This document shows, piece by piece, positions 25,909 through 35,351 of a stretch of 64,000 nt of DNA. The position numbers and the translations under genes are program-made. This DNA is from Shewanella piezotolerans WP3 (GTDB taxonomy: Bacteria; Pseudomonadota; Gammaproteobacteria; Enterobacterales; Shewanellaceae): the NCBI RefSeq assembly GCF_000014885.1, contig NC_011566.1, positions 4,400,501-4,464,500 of the forward strand, in the 5' to 3' direction. Under the pieces are notes generated by a model. It saw only the letters and a program-made list of their open reading frames with translations, did not search any database and was not told the origin of the DNA. Position 1 is the first letter of the stretch. Each line of letters begins with the position of its first letter.

Positions 25909-27633
25909 CTACTTTGGCGCTATCTGATCCACCATCAACTGCAAGGTTTGATTACCTCTAAACTCGTTCACATCCAGCTTATAAACAATCTCGGCATGTT
26001 GAATGCTCGCATCAGGCCAAGTTTTCAGGTCAACATTAAACGCGATAGCATCCAGCATCACTTGGCCGCACTCGGTCTCTAACACTAGCTTTAAATGCTT
26101 CTCACCAACAATTCGTTGTTGGATGATCCTAAAGTGACCATCAAACAGTGGCTCAGGGAAGTTTTGCCCCCATGGGCCTGCTGCGCGGAGCTCTGCTGCT
26201 AAAGGCAAAGTAAATTGATCTGGCGTCAGCTCACCATCGGAAACCAATTCACCAGTCAGTAGCTCTGGCGCCAAAATGTCACGAATCGCTTTATCGTATG
26301 CATCAGCAAACAACGCAAACTGCCCCGCTTTTATTGATAGGCCAGCAGCCATCGCATGACCACCAAACTTAAGAATAAGCCCTGGATGGCGACTGTTGAT
26401 GAGCTCTAAAAGGTCGCGCATGTGCAAACCTTTGATAGAACGAGCTGAACCTTTTATTTGACCATCTCCCGCATCGGCGAATGCGATAACAGGACGATGA
26501 TACTTATCTTTAATGCGTGAGGCTAAAATGCCGATAACCCCTTGGTGCCAATCAGCTTGAAACAGTGCAATTCCCCAAGGAAGCTCGGATTCGTTTAACT
26601 CAACACTTTCAAGACTCTTAAGCGCTTCCTGTTGCATCTCAGTTTCTAAATCGCGCCGCTCTGCATTTAAGCTGTCGAGCTCAGATGCCATTCTTCGAGC
26701 TAGCATGATGTCTTCACACAGGAGTGTTTCAACACCTAATGCCATCTCATCCAAACGCCCTGCAGCATTAAGCCTTGGGCCGACTGCAAAGCCAAAATCA
26801 GAGGCGACGATACGTGACGGAGTACGTTTAGCCACTTCCAGTAACGCGGTGATCCCCACTCGACAACGCCCCGCTTTCACTCTTTGCAGCCCCGCTTCAA
26901 CCAAGATGCGGTTATTGGTATCAAGCGATACCACATCAGCAACCGTGCCTAAGGCTACGATATCGAGTAAGTGACCTAGATTTGGCTCGTTGATACCTTG
27001 TTGTTGGTACCAGTCACGCTGTCTTAATTCTGCACGCAGTGCTGACATCAAATAAAACGCTACGCCAACCCCCGCAATAGATTTACTGGCAAATTCACAA
27101 CCGTGCTGGTTAGGATTAACAATCGCATCAGCATCAGGTATAGACTGGCCAGGCAGATGATGGTCGGTGATAACAACGGTCATCCCCAATGCTTTAGCCG
27201 CGGCGACGCCCTCAATTGATGAGATACCATTATCAACTGTAATGATGAGTTGAGCCCCTTTTTGCGCTGCTACAGCGACAATCTCGGGACTCAGTCCATA
27301 GCCATAATCAAATCGATTGGGGATCAAGTAATCTATATTGTTAGCGCCCATCATTTTTAGCGCCAACATACATACGCTGGTTGAGGTGGCTCCATCGGCA
27401 TCAAAGTCACCCATGATCAGAATCGATTTCTGCGCTGCAATCGCGTCTGCGACAATTTCTGCGGCTTGGGTCACTCCCAACATGGTATTGGGCCTAAGTA
27501 GTTTACCTAGGCTCAATTCACATTCATTTGCACTCACACCACGGCTGGCATATATCTGTTTTAACAGTGGAGATAAAGAGTTAGGTAAATGGCTATCATC
27601 GACTTTTGAGCGGCGAACTATCTTATGGATCAC
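25909..27633 (-). CDS. recJ: Single-stranded-DNA-specific exonuclease RecJ
   Basis: 5'-3' exonuclease on single-stranded DNA used in recombinational repair and mismatch repair. DHH phosphoesterase motifs are present: DFDADGATS (motif I), DNG near 194 of the longer frame, DHH in VVITDHHLPG, and FDADGA-type neighbours; the DHHA1 domain follows with LKFGGHAMAAGLS. The start is set at GTG 27633 (VIHKIVRRSKVDD), the usual RecJ N-terminus; a longer frame to 27822 would run through the terminator into MITE copy C. 574 residues. Order recJ-dsbC-xerD is conserved in related bacteria. Confidence 0.93.
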   Translation of the reverse strand: MIHKIVRRSKVDDSHLPNSLSPLLKQIYASRGVSANECELSLGKLLRPNTMLGVTQAAEIVADAIAAQKSILIMGDFDADGATSTSVCMLALKMMGANNIDYLIPNRFDYGYGLSPEIVAVAAQKGAQLIITVDNGISSIEGVAAAKALGMTVVITDHHLPGQSIPDADAIVNPNQHGCEFASKSIAGVGVAFYLMSALRAELRQRDWYQQQGINEPNLGHLLDIVALGTVADVVSLDTNNRILVEAGLQRVKAGRCRVGITALLEVAKRTPSRIVASDFGFAVGPRLNAAGRLDEMALGVETLLCEDIMLARRMASELDSLNAERRDLETEMQQEALKSLESVELNESELPWGIALFQADWHQGVIGILASRIKDKYHRPVIAFADAGDGQIKGSARSIKGLHMRDLLELINSRHPGLILKFGGHAMAAGLSIKAGQFALFADAYDKAIRDILAPELLTGELVSDGELTPDQFTLPLAAELRAAGPWGQNFPEPLFDGHFRIIQQRIVGEKHLKLVLETECGQVMLDAIAFNVDLKTWPDASIQHAEIVYKLDVNEFRGNQTLQLMVDQIAPK

Positions 27634-27719
27634 AGGGCTGACTACCTTTAAACAATGAGTCCTGCCAGCATAGCAAAGACTGCTAATAAAGGCTTGCTCT
27701 TCACTCTCTTTAGCAGGCA

Positions 27720-27750
27720 CAAAAAAGGTGAGCCGAGGCTCACCTTTTTT
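27720..27750. terminator. Terminator between dsbC and recJ, separated from dsbC by a MITE
   Basis: AAAAAAGGTGAGCC pairs with GGCTCACCTTTTTT; on the minus strand it should end dsbC transcripts. A 290-bp MITE (27755-28044) now lies between the dsbC stop codon and this hairpin. Confidence 0.88.
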
Positions 27751-27754
27751 ACTA

Positions 27755-28044
27755 GGGGCTGTTGATCTTTCGAGCTTAGTTTTTGTTCGATTCTTTACCG
27801 TAAGGAATAATGCTTCTAACACAAGGCTTGAGCGATAAAGCTTAGCCGGCTAAGTGAAAAGCTCATAACACATTCTAGTCATAAAAGAATAGAAGCATTG
27901 AATCGAACCCAAAGGGCCGCGTTTCTTGGCTATTTTTACTGTGTTGTAGACTACTTGTGGAGAATAACTAAACGGCATAGCCTCCGCCTTGTCAAAATAG
28001 CCAATAAACTGCGGCAAAAACAACCGTGAAAGACCAACAGCCCC
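27755..28044 (-). repeat. MITE-like element copy C (290 bp)
   Basis: Inverse orientation to copies A and B. Termini GGGGCTGTTGATCTTTC and GAAAGACCAACAGCCCC, flanked on both sides by TA. Inserted 10 bp after the dsbC stop codon and 4 bp from the terminator T-tract. Confidence 0.88.
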
Positions 28045-28054
28045 TAATTAATTA

Positions 28055-28789
28055 TTACTCTGCGGCTGCAGCATCTAGCACTCTTAATAGATCTTTAGGC
28101 GGTTGGTAACCTGGGATCAAGCTGCCATCCTCAAGCACGATTGCAGGTGTTCCATTAATACCAAAGGTTTGGCCAAGATTATATTGCTCTGCAATTTTCG
28201 CATCACACTTAGCCACTTTAACTGACTTCCCCGACTTAGCATCAGTCATCGCTTGCAATGGATCGGCAGCGCACCAAACAGCTTCCATCTCGTCAGCATT
28301 AGCTGATGGAATACCTGCTCGTGGGAATGCTAAGTATCTAACTGTAATGCCGAGATCGTTATATTCATCCATTTGATTATGTAACTTGCGGCAGTAACCA
28401 CAATCAACATCAGTAAACACCGTAACAACATGCTTTTCATTCTTGGCTTTATAAACCAACATGTTCTTCTCAAGAGGTTTCATCATGTCAATACGTGGAC
28501 CTGACATCGCTGCTTCGGTTAGGTTCTTCATGCCTTTATCTAAGTCATAAAGATTTCCGTGCAACAGCTTAGTACCATCTTTACTAATATACAGCACACC
28601 ACGATTGGTTAGGGCTTCATACAAACCAGGAATTGGCGACTCTTTCAGCGACATCACATCTACGCTTAATGTATCAGACAACTTCTGTTTTATCGCCGCA
28701 GTGTCATCACTTTGGGTATTTGACCCGGCAAGGGCTGCAGGGGCTATGACCATTGCAATGATCAAAGAAAATGCTCGGGTGAACTTCAT
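28055..28789 (-). CDS. dsbC: Periplasmic disulfide isomerase DsbC
   Basis: Rearranges wrong disulfides in secreted proteins; kept reduced by DsbD. Signal peptide of about 21 residues (LIIAMVIAPAALAGS), N-terminal dimerisation domain (about 30-85), then a thioredoxin domain with the active site CGYC in FTDVDCGYCRKLH (about 125-137) and the cis-Pro loop GTPAIVLEDG. A second Cys pair near 173 and 195 matches the structural disulfide. 244 residues. AGGA 7 nt upstream. Followed by xerD upstream on the same strand, with about 200 bp between. Confidence 0.92.
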   Translation of the reverse strand: MKFTRAFSLIIAMVIAPAALAGSNTQSDDTAAIKQKLSDTLSVDVMSLKESPIPGLYEALTNRGVLYISKDGTKLLHGNLYDLDKGMKNLTEAAMSGPRIDMMKPLEKNMLVYKAKNEKHVVTVFTDVDCGYCRKLHNQMDEYNDLGITVRYLAFPRAGIPSANADEMEAVWCAADPLQAMTDAKSGKSVKVAKCDAKIAEQYNLGQTFGINGTPAIVLEDGSLIPGYQPPKDLLRVLDAAAAE

Positions 28790-28990
28790 TGGATATCCTA
28801 TTCTACGTTACGGTCTATTAAAGGGTATAAGGATTAGACCTAGTCTGGAGCTGAAAAGTTACAGTCTCATGCTAACTAAAGCAAACTTTTTGCTGTAACG
28901 AAATCATACAGACGTGAAATCTATCAAGTTATTGCTAGAACTCTGCACTAAAGATTTTCATCTTCCCAACTGAATCGTCAGTATTAAGAC

Positions 28991-29893
28991 TTAACCGCGT
29001 GGGTGATGCTCTGAGTGTAAACTCGCTAAACGGGCCGTGGCAACATGGGTGTAGATCTGCGTGGTTGATAAATCGCTGTGGCCAAGAAGCAGCTGCACCA
29101 CTCTTAGATCTGCACCATGATTAAGTAAGTGTGTAGCAAAAGCATGCCTTAAGGTGTGCGGTGACAGCTCAGTGCTAATATTTGCTCGCAGCGCATAAAG
29201 CTTTATTCGATGCCAAAATGTCTGCCGTGTCATCTGTTGTGCACGTTTTGAAGGGAACAGCACATCACTTTGCTTACCTTTAAGTAGCTCCACTCTGGCA
29301 AATTTGAGGTAGTTTTCAACCTCACCAACCGCAAGCTCACCAAGAGGCACTAAGCGCTCTTTGCCGCCCTTGCCCACGATACGTACTAACCCTTGCCGTA
29401 AACTCAGTTGCTCCATGGTCAAACCTACAAGTTCAGACACCCGCAGACCAGTAGCATACAGCAGCTCAAGCATGGCTTTATCACGACACTCGATAGGATC
29501 ATCGGCTTGTGGCTCAGACAACAACCTATCAATATCATCCTCGCTTAATGAGTCGGGTAACTTGCGTGCCAATTTGGGCGATTCGAGTAAAGCCATTGGG
29601 TCTGTACTAATCTGCTTATTTACCACCAAATAACCAAAGAAGCGCCGCAGACTGCTCATCATTCTTGCACTACTGGTTTTAGCAAAGCCCTTATCAAAAC
29701 GCGTAGCAAGATAATCCCTGACATCAAATTGGCTACTTTCAACCAACTTTAAACCTTTTAACTGTTGGTGGCGGTCGAAATGGCGCAGGTCTGTACGATA
29801 GGCGCTTAAGGTATTGTCACTCAAGCCTTTAGTTGACCATAAATGGTCAAGAAACAGATCAATTGCACGATCAGGGGTATACTCGGTAGGCAC
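28991..29893 (-). CDS. xerD: Tyrosine recombinase XerD
   Basis: With XerC it resolves chromosome dimers at dif under FtsK control. N-terminal SAM-like core-binding domain (about 1-95), then the catalytic domain with Arg in ATGLRVSELVGL, Lys in GKGGKERLVPLG, HTLRHAFATHLL (His-x-x-Arg), GHSDLSTTQIYTHV (His/Trp position and catalytic Tyr). 300 residues, standard XerD length. Start codon GTG. The presence of recJ and dsbC downstream fits xerD rather than xerC. Confidence 0.92.
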   Translation of the reverse strand: MPTEYTPDRAIDLFLDHLWSTKGLSDNTLSAYRTDLRHFDRHQQLKGLKLVESSQFDVRDYLATRFDKGFAKTSSARMMSSLRRFFGYLVVNKQISTDPMALLESPKLARKLPDSLSEDDIDRLLSEPQADDPIECRDKAMLELLYATGLRVSELVGLTMEQLSLRQGLVRIVGKGGKERLVPLGELAVGEVENYLKFARVELLKGKQSDVLFPSKRAQQMTRQTFWHRIKLYALRANISTELSPHTLRHAFATHLLNHGADLRVVQLLLGHSDLSTTQIYTHVATARLASLHSEHHPRG

Positions 29894-29922
29894 CTAAAAT
29901 GGCTTCCTTAAATTAGATATAA

Positions 29923-29954
29923 AAACGGCGATGAATCATAAATTCATCGCCGTT
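29923..29954. terminator. Terminator-like hairpin between brnQ and xerD
   Basis: AACGGCGATGAAT pairs with ATTCATCGCCGTT around a short loop; A-tract on the left serves the brnQ transcript read on the minus strand. Confidence 0.75.
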
Positions 29955-30011
29955 ATCATATGTTATCAAGCTTGCAGATGCTATCTCACCCGAGCATCGC
30001 AGCCAAGTGGC

Positions 30012-31343
30012 TTAGCTAACAGCCGCAGTCGCTTGCTGTTTCTTCATCATTAAACACGCAACAATAGCAATCGCAGTGGGTAGCAACCAAGCCATACCTT
30101 CAGCGTGTAAAGGCATAAAGTTAAATACGCTCACATCAACACCAGCAGCTTTGATACCATCAATAATACCGAAGAACAACGCAACACTAAGCACGATTCT
30201 ATGAGCGGCTTCAGGTTTTGCAAAACGTTCAGTTAGGAACGTTACCGCAACCAACGCTATCGCAACAGGGTATACCGTCATCAATACTGGGATACTGATA
30301 CTAATAAGCTGAGAAAGACCAACGTTAGCGATCGTTGCGCAAATAACGCTTAATAGCACAACAAATCGGCGGTATGAGATCTTAGGTAATAGCTCATTAA
30401 AGAACTCACTACAGGCGCTAATAAGGCCTACAGCTGTGGTTAAACAAGCTAAGGTTACGACCGTCGCTAATAACACCAAACCTGTTGTACCAAATTCATG
30501 AGTGACATAGTTAGTTAAAATCACACCACCATTCTTAGCACCTGCGGCTAAATCGCCTGCTGTAGCACCTAAGTAAAATAATGCGATATAAACAAATGCT
30601 AGACCCGCTGCAGCTATAAGAGCCGCTTTCACTAAATAGCCAGTCTGTGCTTTAGGTTCTGTGATGCCTTTTTTGCGCAAAATGTCGATAATTAAAATAC
30701 CGAAAATGAGCGAGGCTAAAGTATCCATAGTGTTATAGCCTTCCAATATCCCTTTCGTTAACGGGTTGGTTTGGTAGTCACCAACAGCCGCTTCGACAGG
30801 GCTACCTGGAAGGATAATTACCGTTGCCGCAAGACCGACAAGCAATAATATAAGAATAGGCGTTAATACCTTACCTACGTTATCAAGTAGCTTCCCTGGG
30901 TACAGTGCAAATACCATAGAGATACCAAAAAAGACCAGCGTATAGATAAGTTGAGCTGTGGTGAAGGTAATTCCCGCAAGTACAAAGGTTGCATCAGCAT
31001 TGTCTAAAAATGGCTTAAAGCCCACTTCGAATGCTACTAACCCTGTTCTTGGCGCGGCGAAAGCTGGGCCAATGATAATAAAAATAGCCACTGCAAGAGT
31101 GGTTGCAGCAATAGGAGGCAACAGATCCATAATCTTGCCATTTGCTTTCGCGACAGCAATCAATGTTATCAGAGGTAAGCCAACTGCGGTGACAAGAAAG
31201 CCAAGCATAGCTAATGTCATATTCTCGCCAGCAAGAAAACCTGCAAGAGGAGGGAAAATAAGGTTACCCGCTCCTAGAAAGAACGCGAAGGTCATGAAAC
31301 CTAACCCTAACGTATCTGCAATACTCATTTGATTATTTTGCAC
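30012..31343 (-). CDS. brnQ: Branched-chain amino acid:cation symporter BrnQ
   Basis: Secondary transporter for Leu, Ile and Val (LIVCS family). About twelve membrane segments; the family opening GLGFMTFAFFLGAGNLIFPP is near residues 10-30, and GYNTMDTLASLIFGI lies mid-protein. About 443 residues. Start uncertain: GTG at 31343 has GAGG 6 nt upstream; ATG at 31328 (MSIADTLG) and an upstream ATG at 31355 are alternatives. Monocistronic. Confidence 0.9.
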   Translation of the reverse strand: MQNNQMSIADTLGLGFMTFAFFLGAGNLIFPPLAGFLAGENMTLAMLGFLVTAVGLPLITLIAVAKANGKIMDLLPPIAATTLAVAIFIIIGPAFAAPRTGLVAFEVGFKPFLDNADATFVLAGITFTTAQLIYTLVFFGISMVFALYPGKLLDNVGKVLTPILILLLVGLAATVIILPGSPVEAAVGDYQTNPLTKGILEGYNTMDTLASLIFGILIIDILRKKGITEPKAQTGYLVKAALIAAAGLAFVYIALFYLGATAGDLAAGAKNGGVILTNYVTHEFGTTGLVLLATVVTLACLTTAVGLISACSEFFNELLPKISYRRFVVLLSVICATIANVGLSQLISISIPVLMTVYPVAIALVAVTFLTERFAKPEAAHRIVLSVALFFGIIDGIKAAGVDVSVFNFMPLHAEGMAWLLPTAIAIVACLMMKKQQATAAVS

Positions 31344-31793
31344 TTTATGCCTCATCAATAATTTTTATAATTAACAATTTCATGTCATCAGGCCTTAACT
31401 GCACCACTTTAGAATGACAAAATTCAGTGTGTAATATTTGGTTTACACAACCCAGTGGTAAATACGACCTAAGCTTGGCGAGTTTATGAACAGCAGCGAA
31501 AAAATGAACACTGAAATTGCTATAAAACTGGTTTACCGTCCCTAAGAATAGGCTTTGAACCTACTAGGAGGGCCATACTATTATCAGAGTCACAGCTAAT
31601 TAACAAGAATCGACACCTAATAAACGCCACACTCGATATAAATAATAACAATTCAATAACAGGTCGATTCCATAACTTACATTCAGCGCATTTGTCATGT
31701 AAGCAAGAAACATTCAATTGCTGCTCTAGCAAGGTCTCAATCGCGAGTAAACACTTACCTTCTGCATTTAAAAAATACAGAGGGAAACCAAAT

Positions 31794-32585
31794 ATGCCTG
31801 TTACCGACCGTAATAAATTAGCGTACAATTATTTAACTGACTCGATGCCTGTAAATTCCATGCCATTTAGCTTTAAGCAATTTCATATAGATGATCGCCG
31901 CTGCGGTATGCCTGTGAGCACCGATGGCGTACTACTTGGTGCCTGGGCTCCTTTATCCAATAGCAAAAATATTCTCGACATCGGCGCAGGTAGTGGCTTA
32001 CTTAGCTTAATGGCCGCTCAGCGCAGTAAGGCAAATATCACCGCCATAGAACTTGACGAAAATGCAGCGCTTGATTGCCAAAGTAACTTCAACCTAAGCC
32101 CTTGGAGTAAACGATTAACGCTGTTGACCCGTTCAATTCAGCAATTTTGCACAACAGCTAAGAAACACAGCTTTGATCACATCATCTGTAATCCACCCTA
32201 TTTTGACAACGGCCCACAATCTAATAGTGCTTTAAGAGCCACAGCTCGCCATACCGATAGCTTAAGTTTTGATGAGCTATTAACGGCTATCAGTTCATTA
32301 TTAAGTCCAGCAGGACAGGCGAGCCTTATATTACCGATAACTGGCGCAAATCAGTTATTGCAGCAACTGGAGCAACACCAGCTCACCTGCCAACATGCGG
32401 TGTTAGTTGCCAGTGTTGAAGGCAAAAAACCCAATCGACAATTACTACTCATTACACCTTGTCGCTCAAACTTTGCCAATCAAGCTACAACCCATCCTGT
32501 CTCGAACTTGGTGATCCGCAACACTGATGGCCACTACAGCGATGACTTTATACTGCTGAGCAAAAGTTTTTATTTAAAGCTGTAG
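31794..32585 (+). CDS. trmN6: tRNA1(Val) adenine-37 N6-methyltransferase TrmN6
   Basis: SAM-dependent methyltransferase acting on A37 of tRNA1Val (E. coli YfiC). The SAM-binding motif [18 protein letters not shown] and the catalytic NPPY (in IICNPPYF) are present, after the family opening [28 protein letters not shown] (two blocks). Start set at 31794 because AGAGGG lies 9 nt upstream; ATG codons at 31845 and 31860 would give a protein closer to the E. coli length. It precedes srmB, its neighbour in E. coli as well, though here both genes share a strand. Confidence 0.88.
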
Positions 32586-32654
32586 CGATCTGGCGATCTA
32601 ATCGTTTCAAGTCTGGGTTGAAACCTTTATAATGTTCGGCTGTTATTTATTGAG

Positions 32655-33887
32655 ATGCCACGCATGCTATTTGAAGATCTCCAGCTTGACCCTTGTTTGT
32701 TAGAGTCACTGAAAGCAATGGGCCACAACAAGCCCACTACGATACAACAACAAACAATACCTGTAGCGATGGAGCAAAGAGATATTCTTGCTCGCGCACC
32801 AACAGGAACGGGGAAAACAGCGAGCTTCTTACTGCCAGCGCTGCAGCATATTATTGACTTTCCACGTCGCTTCGGCGGCCAAGCTCGAGTATTAGTGCTA
32901 ACACCTACTCGTGAGCTGGCCAGTCAAATCCACCGCTACGCATCTCATTTGGCGACTGATTTAGATCTGGATATCAGCATCATCACTGGCGGCGTGCCCT
33001 ACGCTCCTCAAGAAGAAGCGTTAAAGAAAAACGTCGATATCTTAGTTGCCACTCCTGGTCGCTTGATGGAATACCTAGATAAAGGCCTATTCAATGCAGA
33101 AGAGGTTGAAGTGCTCGTCATCGATGAAGCAGACCGCATGCTAGACATGGGTTTTTCAGCCGTAGTTGAAACCATCGCGATTGAATCTGTTGGCCGTAAA
33201 CAAACCATGTTGTTCTCTGCAACGCTTGAAGGCAGCGACGTTGGTCGTTTTTCCCACCAGCTGTTAAGCAACCCTGTGAAGCTAGAAGCTGAAGCTCCGC
33301 GTAGCGAAAAGGCTAAGATCCACCAATGGGTTCATATTGCTGATGATAGAGAACATAAATTTGCCCTGCTATACGCTATTTTGCAGCAAGAAGAAGTAGA
33401 GCGTGCGATCGTGTTTGTCAAAACACGTGAGGCAGTAGCAAGCCTAGACGGCCTGTTGCAAAAGCAAGGGATCACTTGCAGCTTTATGCGCGGTGATATG
33501 GAGCAGAAAGCTCGTTTTCAAGCACTAGGCCGATTCACCAAAGGTGAAGTCAATGTACTGCTAGCAACCGATGTTGCCGCCCGTGGTATCGATGTTGATG
33601 ATATCACTCATGTGATCAACTTCGATATGCCACGCTCTGCAGATACCTATGTTCATCGTATCGGACGTACCGGCCGAGCAGGCGCTAAGGGAACCGCAAT
33701 ATCTTTGGTCGAAGCCCATGATATTCGCGTGGTTGGTAAGATTGAACGTTACATAGAGCAACCACTTAAGCGTCGCTTCATTAAAGATCTTCGCCCTAAA
33801 AACAAAGAGGCGAAGCCTCCAGGGAAGAAGAAAGTTAAAGATACTGGCAAGACATTCAGTAAGAAAAACAAGAAGAAAAAGAAGTAA
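32655..33887 (+). CDS. srmB: DEAD-box RNA helicase SrmB
   Basis: Helicase for early assembly of the large ribosomal subunit. Motifs: PTTIQQQTIP (Q), APTGTGKT, PTRELA, TPGR, DEAD, SATLEGSD (the SrmB-type SAT region), ATDVAARGIDV, HRIGRTGRAG. The segment NFDMPRSADTYVHRIGRTG and KGTAISLVEAHD closely follow E. coli SrmB. Basic Lys-rich tail. 410 residues. ATG at 32664 is an alternative start with a better-placed GAG. Confidence 0.9.
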   Translation: MPRMLFEDLQLDPCLLESLKAMGHNKPTTIQQQTIPVAMEQRDILARAPTGTGKTASFLLPALQHIIDFPRRFGGQARVLVLTPTRELASQIHRYASHLATDLDLDISIITGGVPYAPQEEALKKNVDILVATPGRLMEYLDKGLFNAEEVEVLVIDEADRMLDMGFSAVVETIAIESVGRKQTMLFSATLEGSDVGRFSHQLLSNPVKLEAEAPRSEKAKIHQWVHIADDREHKFALLYAILQQEEVERAIVFVKTREAVASLDGLLQKQGITCSFMRGDMEQKARFQALGRFTKGEVNVLLATDVAARGIDVDDITHVINFDMPRSADTYVHRIGRTGRAGAKGTAISLVEAHDIRVVGKIERYIEQPLKRRFIKDLRPKNKEAKPPGKKKVKDTGKTFSKKNKKKKK

Positions 33888-33910
33888 GGTTTAACTTCTC
33901 ACCGCTTTTG

Positions 33911-33938
33911 AAAGGATCACATCTGCTGATCCTTTTTT
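33911..33938 (+). terminator. Intrinsic terminator after srmB
   Basis: AAAGGATCA pairs with TGATCCTTT around a 7-nt loop, followed by T residues. Confidence 0.85.
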
Positions 33939-34136
33939 ATTTCCCGTATTGCATCGCTTTTTAAACTGTCACAGTCATCCCTGTTAACCTCTTACCTTGC
34001 ACCAGACTCGCCCTTCAAAACTTGTAACTAACGCCATAAATTGAAACATTTTATTTACAAAAAATCGTATCCCCTCAACGCTTAGTCTGGTAATTTAGCC
34101 GTTAGGAAACGCATTACATGGAAAAGCGAAACTATA

Positions 34137-35351
34137 ATGATAAAAAAAATAATTCGAAGGGTCTCCCCATTACTTATTCTTATTCTCTTTATTGTTGCTG
34201 CACTAGTACTTATTAGCACTAAAGAGGCACCTGAGCAAAAGGCAGATGAAGCACCGGTCCCAATTGTTGACATAATGGAAGTTCAACAGCAAACGGTCTC
34301 TCTCAATCTCCCCTCATACGGCGTTGTTAGCCCCAAATATAAAACTCAGCTAGTGACTGAAGTACAAGGTCGCATGCTAAATATTTCAAATAAGTTTGTT
34401 GCTGGCGGCGTTGTCAAAAAAGGCGAAGAGCTGGCTGTCATTGAACCTTCAGATTACGAAGCAGACTTAATGCAAGCGCAAGCTTCTCTCGCACAAGCCA
34501 AAGCAGCACTCGAAGAAGAACGCGCTAAAGGTGAAGTGGCTAAGAATGACTGGAAAGGATACGACGGCGGCATTCCACCAGAGTTAGGCCTACGTTTACC
34601 ACAACTTAAGCAAGAGCAAGCCAACGTTAAATTCCAGCAAGCAGCCTTGGCGCGAGCAGAGCGTAACCTTGAACGAACCATAATACGCGCCCCCTTTGAT
34701 GGCATAATAAAAGCTCGCAATGTCGACTTAGGCCAGTATGTTACTTTAGGCACAAACCTCGGTGAGCTTTATGACACTCGTGTTGCCGAGATCCGTCTAC
34801 CACTGTCAAATAATGATTTAGCCTACCTAGAATCGGTAGATAACCCAGATACTGAAGTGACCTTAAGTGCCGACCTTGCAGGTAAAGTGGTCACTTGGAC
34901 TGGCAAGATCATTCGCAGCGAAGGTGTGATAGATGCAGAAAACCGCATGGTCTACTTGGTTGCAGAGGTAAAAGATCCTTACCTTCGCAGCGCTAAGGCC
35001 GAAGGACAACTACCACTTAAATACGGCAGCTTTGTCACTGCTATCATCAAAGGCCGAACTGTCGATGGGATTGTAAAACTGCCACGCCACTTAGTGCGCC
35101 ATGGCAAAGTCACTTTAATCACAGCTACAAGCAGTGTTGAAGTACGAGAAGTTAACATCGTCCGCACTGATCTAGAAAATGTCTATATCAAAGACAGCTT
35201 AGCTAGCGGTGAGCGCATCTCCGTGACGAATCTCAGTAATCCTGAAGATGGCCAATTAGTTAAAATTTTAGGTGATGACAACAGCTCAACTATCGAAAGT
35301 ACTGATGAAGCGACAACCGAAGAGCAACTCGCTAGCGCAGGTGACCAATAA
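34137..35351 (+). CDS. RND efflux periplasmic adaptor subunit (HlyD/MFP)
   Basis: Links an inner-membrane RND pump to an outer-membrane channel. One N-terminal membrane segment (about 10-27, PLLILILFIVAALVLIS) is followed by a lipoyl half-motif near 75-100, a helical hairpin (about 104-180, DLMQAQASLAQAKAALEEER), the second lipoyl half with RTIIRAPFDGIIKARNVDLGQYV, then beta-barrel and membrane-proximal domains. Acidic, Ser/Thr/Glu-rich C-terminus. 404 residues; the stop overlaps the next gene's ATG (TAATG), so the two are translationally coupled. Confidence 0.9.
   Translation: MIKKIIRRVSPLLILILFIVAALVLISTKEAPEQKADEAPVPIVDIMEVQQQTVSLNLPSYGVVSPKYKTQLVTEVQGRMLNISNKFVAGGVVKKGEELAVIEPSDYEADLMQAQASLAQAKAALEEERAKGEVAKNDWKGYDGGIPPELGLRLPQLKQEQANVKFQQAALARAERNLERTIIRAPFDGIIKARNVDLGQYVTLGTNLGELYDTRVAEIRLPLSNNDLAYLESVDNPDTEVTLSADLAGKVVTWTGKIIRSEGVIDAENRMVYLVAEVKDPYLRSAKAEGQLPLKYGSFVTAIIKGRTVDGIVKLPRHLVRHGKVTLITATSSVEVREVNIVRTDLENVYIKDSLASGERISVTNLSNPEDGQLVKILGDDNSSTIESTDEATTEEQLASAGDQ

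Noticed and set aside
21000..26000. Integron integrase near the cassettes
   Set aside because: No tyrosine recombinase frame is present there; the only one in the window, at 28991, has the XerD pattern and context.
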